Positions 52,950 to 64,000 of a stretch of 64,000 nucleotides of DNA are shown here, piece by piece. The notes beneath the pieces were generated by a model. It was given only the letters and a program-made list of their open reading frames with translations, was not told the DNA's origin and searched no databases. The translations under genes and the position numbers were made by a program. The stretch is taken from NCBI RefSeq assembly GCF_020921035.1, contig NC_063158.1, positions 26,460,962 to 26,524,961 on the forward strand, read 5' to 3'. The stretch is from Rhodamnia argentea. Its lineage: Eukaryota; Streptophyta; Magnoliopsida; Myrtales; Myrtaceae. Within the stretch, counting starts at the first letter, position 1. Each line of letters begins with the position of its first letter.

Positions 52950-55900
52950 TCACTGGCTGTTTTTTGTTCCAAAAGCAATAAAATTCACACTAACATCATC
53001 GGAAAGAGACCATCTTCCTGTCAAGGGGTTGTACACAAATCCAGCCATCTCTTTGACCTGGATGAATCCGAGGATGGACGACCAAGATTCAGCAAAAGTA
53101 TGTTGATCACATTATAAAACTGAGGCATAGCGAACACAAGAAATGGTCGAAAAGCATGCAATCGTGGCTTACACAGATAGAAGAACGTTGTAGGATTAAC
53201 ACTAGCTCTTCAGGGGTAAGGAAACTCAACCACTGGTGTGTACCTTTCGGAAGCTGCAATGTAGAAATGCGAACATGCATTGCCTTGTTAAATTCTAGAT
53301 CTAACTGACAAGTGATGTCTACTAGCTAAATCATTTTCACACTTCATTGTAATCTCACCGTCTAATCACGCAACCATTAATCTAGAAGAGAACAAACTAC
53401 CTGAAAACTGAAAGTGAAACCGCTGAATTAAAAGAATCATCACCCAGTCAAAATTTTGCAGTTGTCTACGCTATTTCACCAAGGAATTTCCTTGGTGAAA
53501 TAAATATCAAACCCCTTACAAATTTCCTAACCCAAAACGAACGAAGACTCGCTGCATCTCTTACTTTTGCCCACACACATTTGAATTTTAATGGTCAAGG
53601 AAAAACAGACCAATGTCTCCAGTGCTATGTTAGAAAATAACATGCATTTTGAAACATGTTGAACAACAGCAGAAACTACTTACGCAATTATAATTTTGCA
53701 ATTGATCAATAGTAGAGATATAGTCAGGGAGAAAGGAAAAGAAACATACCCAATGGAGGAGGTACTCGGCAGCAACAATAGCAGTTGCATATGCTCTCAT
53801 AGAACGGTTAATAGTCGAAATCACCAAAGCTCCCTCAGGAATTGTCAATGCCGAGAGTGACTGACAAAACTCAGCAGGATCTGCTACATGCTCTATCACC
53901 TGTAGTCATTCAAAAGTGCACTTACGTAAAAACCCTTTTATTATTTATTGGATCCAGAATATAAAAAAATGCCATCAAGCACCCATGACCTAAAAGTTAT
54001 ATAGGATTGTGCTGCTGTAGCCTGAAAATTCATTCCACGAGTGAAAAGCAGAAAACAAGAAGGCATCTAGAAGATGTAATGAAGCAAATCTGTCATGAAA
54101 GCATCTAGAAGATCATAATTAAACATTAAAGAAAGTGGTTTGAAAAAGAATAAGCGTGTGGTTCTGGCAGGGAATAGGTACCTCCAAAGAGATCACTGCA
54201 TCAAATTTCCTTTGTTCTTCAACAAGCTTTTCTGTCCATTGCATGAATCACATAAGCTTTCAAGATTCGTGTTTTGACTGATGAAATCTTACGAGTATAT
54301 AACTTTCTCTATCATAATCCTCCTTTAATCTCCCATTGCAAAGAAAAAAGCCAAGAAATATACATTTAGAAGTATTCGTTTGCTGATCCACGCTACAAGT
54401 TTGTAACCACCACCAAAAGTCAAACCCCATACTGGCCAGAAATCTACATTTACATAGTACCACACTAGCAGCAAACTGCCTCCTACAAGAGTGAATTTGA
54501 GCCATAGCATGACTTTTAACACCTGTCCTTGGTTTATTTTCTTGCTAAAACCTTGTGCCCCGCCAGTTACATGAGCATTCAGCAGGCTATCATTTTATTC
54601 TGATACAGCTGCATGTGAGCCAAAAGACTCAAAACCACACTTACAGAGAAACATTGGAAAAGGTAAGCCTCAGCCCTGCCCAAGTGCCTTATTAAAGCTC
54701 TAACACTTTTACCATCCCCAGATTATACTGACATTTAGTAAAATGTCCTTGGTACTATCACTTTTGAGCTCTGAAATTATAAACTCCAGATATAAATCAC
54801 TGCTCAGATATAGAATCCTGCTAAACAGTTACTATAACGCTAAGGATAGTGATCCACAGACCTTAAGTAACAAGATAGGGGACTCTTGACAAAACACAAG
54901 ATAATCTGAATCCAAAAGAGAGCTACCTTAGAGAGAGACTTTCATGCATCACAATGTCAATATTTTGCTAACCACATGACTTGCAAGTAGTAGGTGTGGT
55001 ACATTGTGGATTGATGGCTGTATAATCACCAATCGTGATGCTATCCTACAATACTTCCAGCTAGGCATTCTTAGATTGAATGTAAGAGCGTTTTGGTTTT
55101 TGCAAAAAATGATAACTACAAGGGGAGTCTCAGAAGTGGACAAGTAAAAAACTTGACAGAGAAATGGAGTTCTCCCCTCACAAGGTAATGATCCACTAAA
55201 ACATGAAAATATGCATTAGACGATACTTTGATTTTGTCATTCTTTTACTTTTAAGTCTGTCAAAAGTTTCAAACTTTTCAGGGTAATTGTGCTTCCATGT
55301 GTGAGACTCTACTAGTTACCTGTAGCTGCATCCAAACTAAGTGTTCTCACTAATTTTCGAACTACCAGAAAGAAATGCTTGATCTACGCGTAAGATGAAC
55401 ATACCAGCTGTTGTACAGCAATATTCAATCGTTGAAGTCACTGGATCCAAATCCTGTGTTGATAAAGAATGTTATCATCCAGATAAAACTTGCAAGTTGA
55501 TCATTATTATTAGCAAAAATTGCTTTCAGCTAATTAAGAAATTATGCTTTGTAATATCACTCTAGTCCAAATATTAATCAGAGAAAAAAATCTGTAATGA
55601 GCAATACTTATTTATGGCAACACACAAATGTTATGGAATTATCTTACCCAGTGCTTCAAAGGTTAACCAGCAAAACCCTTTTAACAGGATTCGCAGCATC
55701 AATCCAGTACTTAATTATCAAGTAAAATGTATCACAGGCTTCTTAGCTTACAACAATGATAATCAAACAAGAACGATCAGAATAACAAAAGGACTGAACA
55801 ATAACAAAGTTGTGGACTATGCCAGAAAATCTCAATAGCTGGAGTAACTCATTAATTAATGAGACTTCCCAAGTATTGAGCATATGTTAATATTCAGACC

Positions 55901-58782
55901 GTAGGCATACTGAAGCTTCGACCCACTCAACCTACAGTTGGAAGAACAGCCAAGCGAGGGTAAGAAAAAATGTTTCTCATTTTAAGATCTTAAGGACACC
56001 GGGCTAATGGGATGCCTATTAATTCCCAGGTTTACTGCATCAGTGGACCCGGATTCACTCTCATTTTTTTTATTGCCCCAACAGAGGAAAAACTTGAATA
56101 ATATACCAAGCAGGAATAAGGGCAAGAAATTGATTTAATTAAAAGAGGAGTAAGGCAAGGAAGGCTAGTCCGGCAACCGCTGGCTGTCGACAAGGAGTCA
56201 AGTGGCAACTGTAGGTTTTTCTTTGGATTTTACACTGAGAGTCCAATGAATTCAATGCATGCACATAGGTAAACTATTTTTACAGCTCCAAGAGAACCTC
56301 CTAATTTCTATGTAGCCTATACTAAAGATATTCTATCAACAACAGAAGTCAATCATTTTAGTAGCCCATGCTTTGAAACTTTCACAAGAAAATATTCATT
56401 TTGTGATGGAGAAATGTGCATACAGCATGAATGCGCGCAATCTTGATGTTTTTGTCTACAGCATCCACACCTGTTACTGAAGCTCCCATCCTGGCCAATG
56501 GCTGAAGAGGCAAAAAGACAAGCATTAATTGATAGCCCTCTCTGCTTGAACCATTGAAGTTGGTAAATAATATCCGAATATACCGACCGAACTCAAAATG
56601 CAAGATATTTGGAATAGAAAAAACCAATATCATGTTATCTCAATGAGATGAGCACACCATCCTCTCTGCTGACCAAACTCTAGCCATGAATTACAATTGT
56701 ATGACTGTCCAGACACCCTTCACGCTCCCACAGCAATAAAATGAAGCTCAATTTACAATTCACACCAGCCAGCACATCAACAACAGTTGGTATACAGTAC
56801 AACAGAGAATTAACCGGCCACTTGCATGACCCATAATAACTATGCAAAAATGTCCCTCTATCAAAATTATGCTATCATTGGCAAAGAAAAGCTTTCTTTT
56901 CTTTCTTAGAGTAAATGCTACTGCCTTCTCGCATTTTTTTATGACGCAAGCCATGTGCACTAAATAAACTAACACAGCGTAAAACAAGCCTCATGATTGC
57001 AACAGTCCTAGTCAAATCTTCATGTTGCTCATAGAGCAAAACCAGCAGCCTTGACGGTTGGCGACCAGCATTTTTACCAAAAGGGGCCTTTTATCAAGTT
57101 CCAACATATGGTGCAGCATGCCCATTGCCACATCACCATTGTTAATGACTTTTGTCCATATTCTTGATATTAATGCAATGGAAGCTACCTCAAAGTCCAG
57201 CTTCTAGCATCGAATGATAGAGATATTTAGATGCAAGAACTATTGAAGAAACTTCAACACGGCCTAAGATATACTATTAAGGAAATGTTCAGATTGTAGC
57301 ACAACGAAATCAGCCAATAAGATAGCATGTGGAATCTACCGTGTTACTTTGACCCCAAAAAAAAAAAAAATTCTACCGTGTTATAACTTTTCAAGAGAAA
57401 AGGGAAGAAAACCTTGACCTCATTATTGAGTATGATACGATTGCAGCTGTCTACCATATGACTATGACAGAATTAGATGTACTAAAATGCTACATTACAG
57501 GTAGGCAGACAGATTTAATGGCCACAGGTGCACAATGACTTTGTTATACAAGCATGAATAAGACCAACAAACTCGCTCAGCATTTGACACATTAAATCTT
57601 CAACCACTGCTGTCTAGGACCTTTCCGAAGGTGGTTACCATCTTTTATCTAGTCATTCATGTAAAGTAGACAAATAAGGGGAATGAACGAACTTTATACC
57701 TCTGAAAGAATTCCACCGCCACAACCAACGTCTACAATTTTCATACCTTCAAAAGGTCTCGCAGAGGATGGATCCTTCCTAAATCAAGAAAAGTCAGCCA
57801 AATCTGCAAAATATGGTTAGCAGGGACAATTTCATTCTCATAGAAAAATGTCATTGACAAAAGAAGAACAGAGTGCAATGCATCTCATGGAAGCCACGCT
57901 AGACGATTGAGTTATATGAGAATGAAATGATTGCTTGAAATTGCAATTGTTGAAGTTCTGCCTCGAGCTATTGAGTTCAACTAAATGTGGCGAACTTGAA
58001 ACCTCATCTCCTTATTAGGTGTGAAGCCACTACATGCAGTAACTAAACTTGATTGTTCAAACAAGTGGCTAATAGCGAAGGATCACACTTAACGTACCCG
58101 AAATGTCGACACAGTGTGGAGCGAATGAAAGCAAGTCTTGTAGGATTCATCAGGTGCAGAGGCTTAAAAGGGCCTCCAGAATCCCACCTATTCACAGCAC
58201 GAGGAGAGACCAATTATCATCAAATTTGCACATGAAAGCAACGCAAGTTACGTCTGGACCTCATAAGTTGCAAGATATAACAACCACGCATTTCAAAGAC
58301 TTTGAATTTCCTATAGTTCCAGCAAAATCGAAGAGCGTCAACTCTTAAGTAACTACAGCTAAGGTGTTTCAGCTGCTAAATGAGGGCGAAAATAAAACAA
58401 AACAGGAAGCGATTCCACTGCGATCAATCGCAAATATACAATGTCGAATTCAGGCGAACGAAAGAAAGCCGCCAAATCAGGAAAATCGCCGTTTACGAAA
58501 GACACGAATCGGCAATCAACGAGCTGACCATGTATCGGCGATGGCGGAGAACTTGGCCAGCTCGGGATCCTTCAGAGACGAGCGAACGGAGGAACTCTTC
58601 GCATTATGCTCGAACTTGTCGGAGCTTCCGGAGGATTGAGGAGCTGGCGAGGTGGAAGCGGAAGGAGCAACGTCAGAGAGGAGCCTCGAGGAAGCGAAGG
58701 CAGCGAGGGTTGGTGAAAGCGTCCGCGAATATTTCAGACGTGCAGAGACGGCGCGGACTCGGTGGAGGAGCTTCGACGCCAT
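52950..58782 (-). CDS. COQ3: ubiquinone biosynthesis O-methyltransferase, mitochondrial (COQ3)
   Basis: Nine exons on the minus strand, all GT-AG: 58529-58782, 58098-58187, 57700-57778, 56424-56501, 55405-55453, 54182-54231, 53750-53899, 53173-53253 and 52950-53057; 939 nt in phase, 312 aa (about 320 in Arabidopsis). The N-terminus is Arg/Ser-rich without acidic residues (MASKLLHRVRAVSARLKYSR), as in mitochondrial targeting peptides. The S-adenosylmethionine pocket is VDVGCGGGILSE (about 130-141), then GVDAVDKNIKIA and the signature SLEVIEHVADPAEF, and C-terminal GFVYNPLTGRW. COQ3 does the two O-methylations of the ubiquinone ring on the inner mitochondrial membrane. Site II elements sit just upstream. 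Exon 8 has two GT choices two bases apart; I took GTAAG, which keeps phase. Confidence 0.96.
57335..57383. repeat. 12-bp direct repeats around a 25-bp poly(A)-tailed insert in COQ3 intron 3
   Basis: TCTACCGTGTTA occurs at 57335-57346 and again at 57372-57383. Between them is CTTTGACCCC followed by 14 A and a T. A short unique piece ending in poly(A) between identical 12-bp repeats is what a severely 5'-truncated retroposon leaves. It is in an intron and outside splice sites. Confidence 0.7.
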
Positions 58783-58890
58783 GGCGGTCTGCTACAGCAC
58801 AAGGGACTCGACGGAGGGAAGCGAATGGAGCGAAGGCGGGTCGTGTCGTCGATGAGGGAGAGCTCAGAAGCGGCGACGGCGGGGGATGTG

Positions 58891-58912
58891 TGGGCCGGTG
58901 TTGATGGGCCCA
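58891..58912 (-). promoter_or_regulatory. COQ3 promoter site II elements
   Basis: TGGGCC (58891-58896) and the palindromic TGGGCCCA (58905-58912) lie 109-130 bp upstream of the ATG. Site II motifs are common upstream of plant nuclear genes for mitochondrial proteins. Function here is inferred from motif and place. Confidence 0.6.
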
Positions 58913-58919
58913 TTTGTGT

Positions 58920-60235
<1,316 letters not shown>

Positions 60236-62941
60236 TCACCAGTAGTCACCGCAAGAACATTTCCCATCACTGAAATGATGGAATCTCCTCACATCCCTCA
60301 AAATGATCTCCCTGTCCTCTATCTTGGAGATAAACTTGGTAGCCGCATGACAGTCGTTGCAAACTCTGAGGTTCTTGGCAACTCTGATGGTCATCCCCGG
60401 AGGAGTGTTAAGGATACCGAAAGCTATAGCAAGCTTCTCGCTGTGTCCACAAAGTAAGGCCTCTTTTTCCTCTTCGTTGACGTTGTGCAGAACACAGGAA
60501 GTATCAGGCACGTATCCTTCTTTCCTCATTCTATCGGATAACGTCTCTAAGAATCGGTGAAGCTCCTGACTTTGCGGATGTGATGATTCCCCTGCTATGA
60601 ACTTGTGAACCTCATCCCCAAACTCAATCCAACTGCACCCAGGTTCTTTTCTTACTCCCCTTTCCTTCATCTTCTGCCTGACATCCATTGCCTTGTCCCA
60701 AAGTCCTGCAGAAGAATAAATGTTCGACAGTAGCACATAATGGCTAGCCACATCAGGCTCCAACTCAAGGAGATTCATAGCCGCATTTTCCCCAACCTCA
60801 AGATTTTGATGAATTCGACAAGCACCAAGCAAGCTGCTCCAGGCGCCCGTTCTGTCAAATTCAGAGGGTATGGAATCAATCAACCGAAATGCTTCAGCCA
60901 CTTGACCTGCTCGACCAAGTAAATCGACAACACAAGCATAATGATCTGGCAATGGTTCCACTCCATATTCACTTTTCATACTGTAAAACAATTGCATTCC
61001 CTCTTCAACCATTCCAGAGTGACTACATGCAGCAAATATGGCAATGAAGGTGACTTCATTGGGCATCACCCCTTCACCATTAGCTCCTTCCTCCACCATA
61101 TTGTTGAATAATCGCAATGCTTCCTCACCCTTTCCATGCATGCCATAGGCCATTATAATGACATTCCAGGTGATTATGTTTCTAACCGGCATTTGATCAA
61201 ACATTCTTCTTGATAAGTACAAGCAGCCACATTTTGCATACATATCTACTAATGCACTTCCCACTGCAACATCTAGTGCTAATGAATTTCTGTTCGCATA
61301 ACCATGGATCTCCTTTCCCTTCAGAATAGCAGCTAGTGAAGCACAACCTGGAAGCACCGTCATTAGGGTGACCGAGTTGGGTTTCCAAAAATGTACATTT
61401 TCCTCATTGTACATATCCTCCTCCTTGCTAGCATCTTTCCCCCTACTCTGCATTCTCATCAACAAAGCAAGTGCACTTTCGTGGCATTCAGAAATAACAG
61501 ATGCAGTTATTATTGTGTTCCAAGAAACTAAATCTCTGACTTCCATGCTGTCGAAGATAATTCTAGAAATTCCTATTTTCCCCATTCTGGCATACATATC
61601 CATGAGTGCATTTTGCACATACATATCGCCTTGCAAACCCTTCTTTATAACATGCCCATGAATGCTCTCTTTGACGGAGAAGGCTTTGCAGCGTGCACAA
61701 GCAGGCAAGATGCTTGCGATGGTGGTAGCATTTGAACTAAGCCCCCAAACCGCTTCCATCTCTAGGAAGAGCATCAAAGCCTTGTGATCCTGTTCATTTT
61801 GTGCATAACCAGCAAGCATAGCATTCCAAAGCCCAATTTGCCGATCAGATAAACTGTCAAAAACTCGACGACCACTTTCAATCTGCCTGCAGTTGCAGTA
61901 CATGTCAACTAAAGCACTGCCCACAAAAGAATTCCCAATCAAGGCCTCATTCCTCAAGGCATAAGCATGTATTTCCCTCCCCGCATTTAACAGCTGCAAT
62001 TGGGTACAAGTCGGAAGAACACTAGCTATCGTTACTCCATCAGGACTGATTCCGTCATGGACCATGCGAACTAAGAGCATCAAAGCTTCCATGAAGCATT
62101 CATTTTGGGCGAGCGAGCTTATGATGGTGTTCCACGAAATCAAATCACGGTCTTCAAACGACTCAAACAAAACCTTTGAGTCGCCCACCCTTCCCAACTT
62201 TGAATACATGGCCATCAAAGAGTTGTTGGTAAACGTTTTCCGATCCCCTTTCCTCAAACTATAAGCGTGAACCTGCTTCCCGAGCTTCAAGACACTATCC
62301 CCTTGCGGCAAGTTTGAGCATGCATGGGCCAGACTCACCAAAGTGAAGGAGCTGGGCTCCAAATTTTCCGACACCATCGAACGAAAGCAATCCAACGCAA
62401 GAACCCACTCCTCATCCCGACAGAGTGCGGCGAGCATGGAGTTCCAAGAAACTTGGTCCCTCTCAGGTATTCTGTCGAACAGCTTAAAGACGTTTCCGAT
62501 GTCGCCGCACTTGTCATACATGGTCAACAGGGTATTGGCAACGGAAACACAAGATTGCTCGTACCCAAGTTTAACAGCATGGGCGTGAATCTGCCTCCCA
62601 AGATTGAGGTCCTGGAGGCCCGCGACGGCCTTGAGGACAGCAGGGAAAGCGAATTGGTCGGGAGGGATACCGGGAAGAGCCATCATATCCACGTAGGTGG
62701 AGATGGCTTCTCGGAAAAGATTTGATCTGGCTTGGAAGCGGAGGGATTCGATCCATGAAGAGCGAGGAGGGGTGGAAAGCAAAGGGTGCGGAGGAGGAGG
62801 AGGAAGAAGAGAAGCAGAGGAGATGGGGAAGGTGTCGCTGGGTGCCGGCGGAGGAGAGACGTGGGAAGGGTGGTGGGGTGGGATGATGGGAGAGGAGGCA
62901 GAGAGTGGGCGAGTAGGAATGGGAGCGGGAATGGAGGACAT
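60236..62941 (-). CDS. OTP84: PLS-DYW pentatricopeptide RNA-editing factor, OTP84 ortholog
   Basis: One intronless frame of 901 aa; Arabidopsis OTP84 has about 890. The first 65 residues are rich in Ser and Pro with no acidic residues apart from one Asp (likely chloroplast transit peptide). About 20 PPR repeats of P, L and S type follow (e.g. VANTLLTMYDKCGDIGNVFK, AYGMHGKGEEALRLFNNM), then E/E+ motifs and a complete DYW deaminase domain: PG-type box (GYVPDTSCVLH), catalytic zinc motif HSEKLAIAFG, CNDCH, and the final CSCGDYW. In Arabidopsis it edits sites in plastid ndhB, ndhF and psbZ transcripts. The PPR array reads the RNA and DYW deaminates C to U. The match to OTP84 spans the whole protein from memory; the frame is unbroken. 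Confidence 0.93.
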   Translation of the reverse strand: MSSIPAPIPTRPLSASSPIIPPHHPSHVSPPPAPSDTFPISSASLLPPPPPHPLLSTPPRSSWIESLRFQARSNLFREAISTYVDMMALPGIPPDQFAFPAVLKAVAGLQDLNLGRQIHAHAVKLGYEQSCVSVANTLLTMYDKCGDIGNVFKLFDRIPERDQVSWNSMLAALCRDEEWVLALDCFRSMVSENLEPSSFTLVSLAHACSNLPQGDSVLKLGKQVHAYSLRKGDRKTFTNNSLMAMYSKLGRVGDSKVLFESFEDRDLISWNTIISSLAQNECFMEALMLLVRMVHDGISPDGVTIASVLPTCTQLQLLNAGREIHAYALRNEALIGNSFVGSALVDMYCNCRQIESGRRVFDSLSDRQIGLWNAMLAGYAQNEQDHKALMLFLEMEAVWGLSSNATTIASILPACARCKAFSVKESIHGHVIKKGLQGDMYVQNALMDMYARMGKIGISRIIFDSMEVRDLVSWNTIITASVISECHESALALLMRMQSRGKDASKEEDMYNEENVHFWKPNSVTLMTVLPGCASLAAILKGKEIHGYANRNSLALDVAVGSALVDMYAKCGCLYLSRRMFDQMPVRNIITWNVIIMAYGMHGKGEEALRLFNNMVEEGANGEGVMPNEVTFIAIFAACSHSGMVEEGMQLFYSMKSEYGVEPLPDHYACVVDLLGRAGQVAEAFRLIDSIPSEFDRTGAWSSLLGACRIHQNLEVGENAAMNLLELEPDVASHYVLLSNIYSSAGLWDKAMDVRQKMKERGVRKEPGCSWIEFGDEVHKFIAGESSHPQSQELHRFLETLSDRMRKEGYVPDTSCVLHNVNEEEKEALLCGHSEKLAIAFGILNTPPGMTIRVAKNLRVCNDCHAATKFISKIEDREIILRDVRRFHHFSDGKCSCGDYW

Positions 62942-64000
62942 TGCGGAGCGTTATTTACCGTTTGAGACGACTCCTCTGCTGCTGCTGCTGCTGCTGCTGC
63001 TCTGCTTTCAACTGGATAATGTCCGCCATTTTGCCGACGCTTGTTGAGTGGCGCGCACCCGCCAGACAGAACCAGGAGACAGAGACCACCACCAAATCTG
63101 TCTCCATTTGAACCATTAAGTTAAAAGCGGCTAACTTTGGTCCTAAATGGTCCGATTACCGTGTCTCATTTACCTGTCTGTCTATCTCGAATGCGATTGC
63201 GGTGGCTCGGGCTCCGATCTATGTCCTAGAGTGAATATATCGAAGCACAAGCCATTGTGATTTCCATCGTATCGACGTATTTACCACATGGCCGATTCAA
63301 CTTCGGTCTTTAATAACGCGCAATGATCCGATAGCTGACTCATGTCCAGACTCAGAAAGTTGTTCTCATGTCTACATTTGCTGCCTATCATTGGGAGTGC
63401 TTTTAATCTCTCTCACAGATAGCAGAAGTAGCAATGGTAACAATATGATCCCAACACCTACCCAATCTACTTGCCACAAATTTGATCCATCCAGGTTTAA
63501 CTAAGAAAAGTCTTCGACAATTTGCAAAAGACTCGAACCATATCCAAACCTGCGAATATCAAACTATTTAACTTTCTCAATTCCAATTAGGTTGGAAATT
63601 GGACAAAATCAAAAGCCAAGTGAACCCGAATCCGACAGGAAGCCGAGACGGAAGACCCCAGGGGAGATGCCCATCGTCTCATCAACATTTTTGAGACATC
63701 TGCGGGTTCTCACAACCTCATACATGCACCTCCTCCTCTCGACTCCAAAGCCTCGATCCTCATCGAAGAGGTCACAAAAATCTGCAATTTTCACATCTTC
63801 TCAAAACATTTTTGGGCTTCTCTAATGCTCAGGAAAGATTTAAAAGGGAATCTGAGCCATGAAAATAGACACCGGAGTCTCCCTATTAAATTCAATCGCT
63901 CCATTCCACAAGTGTAACAGCTACGTACATTCTCCCACATTAGCGAGAAGCTTAGTTGAAATCAAGGCAAAAGATAGTACTACAAAAATAGCTACATCCA
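62942..64000. other. upstream of OTP84, no further gene supported
   Basis: A (CTG)n microsatellite at about 62977-63003 lies 40-60 bp before the OTP84 ATG, read as (CAG)n on the gene's strand, probably in its leader. Beyond it I see no coding frame. The final 400 bp have short open frames with no features. Confidence 0.45.

Noticed and set aside
58380..58904. 174-codon plus-strand frame rich in Arg
   Set aside because: It is the antisense of COQ3 exon 1 and its leader. Its composition mirrors the Ser/Ala-rich mitochondrial targeting sequence.

Overview
This is a gene-poor to moderately gene-rich stretch of a plant nuclear genome, from a eudicot and probably a woody one. The evidence is a set of spliced plant genes (PCaP1, MCM6, a GSO1/2-type receptor kinase, COQ3, the organelle RNA-editing factor OTP84) next to nested plant retrotransposons and hAT elements. 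The species cannot be fixed from the sequence.

Left third (1-31,200) is mostly transposon on transposon. A Ty3/gypsy chromovirus whose 5' part lies outside the window runs to 9620, ends in a 3.0-kb LTR, and is split in its integrase region by a complete hAT element (652-5490). It sits against the broken tail of a kinesin-like gene (9621-10426). That tail is followed directly by a BAHD acyltransferase pseudogene, which is cut exactly at its DFGWG motif by an inverted solo LTR (11131-13968) of the same gypsy family. Then come a two-exon fragment of an OTU-type deubiquitinase (15886-16112) and a 235-bp inverted copy of DNA that also lies upstream of the receptor kinase. A Sirevirus (Ty1/copia Maximus lineage) on the minus strand fills 19017-31195; it has an env-like ORF and is itself split in gag by a second, unrelated 3.2-kb solo LTR (26212-29402).

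Right half (31,700-64,000) holds five apparently intact genes, all on the minus strand: PCaP1 (4 exons, 181 aa), MCM6 (18 exons, 836 aa), a GSO1/GSO2-like LRR receptor kinase (2 exons, 1260 aa), COQ3 (9 exons, 312 aa) and OTP84 (intronless, 901 aa). I rebuilt the exon maps by hand from splice sites and reading phase; all close in frame. MCM6 has two opposed E2F-type sites and several site II (TGGGCY) elements just upstream of its ATG, and COQ3 also carries site II elements. The genes act in unrelated processes (DNA replication licensing, peptide signalling, ubiquinone synthesis, plastid RNA editing, membrane calcium/phosphoinositide binding), so the cluster is ordinary plant synteny and not a functional operon.

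The points most worth a second look are the LTR-resident ORFs behind a shared splice-acceptor-like motif, the degenerate 45-bp satellite inside a solo LTR, the inverted promoter-derived repeat shared by 16.8 kb and 51 kb, and the transposon-borne foldback in an MCM6 intron. I found no CRISPR array, rRNA, tRNA or bacterial-type system.
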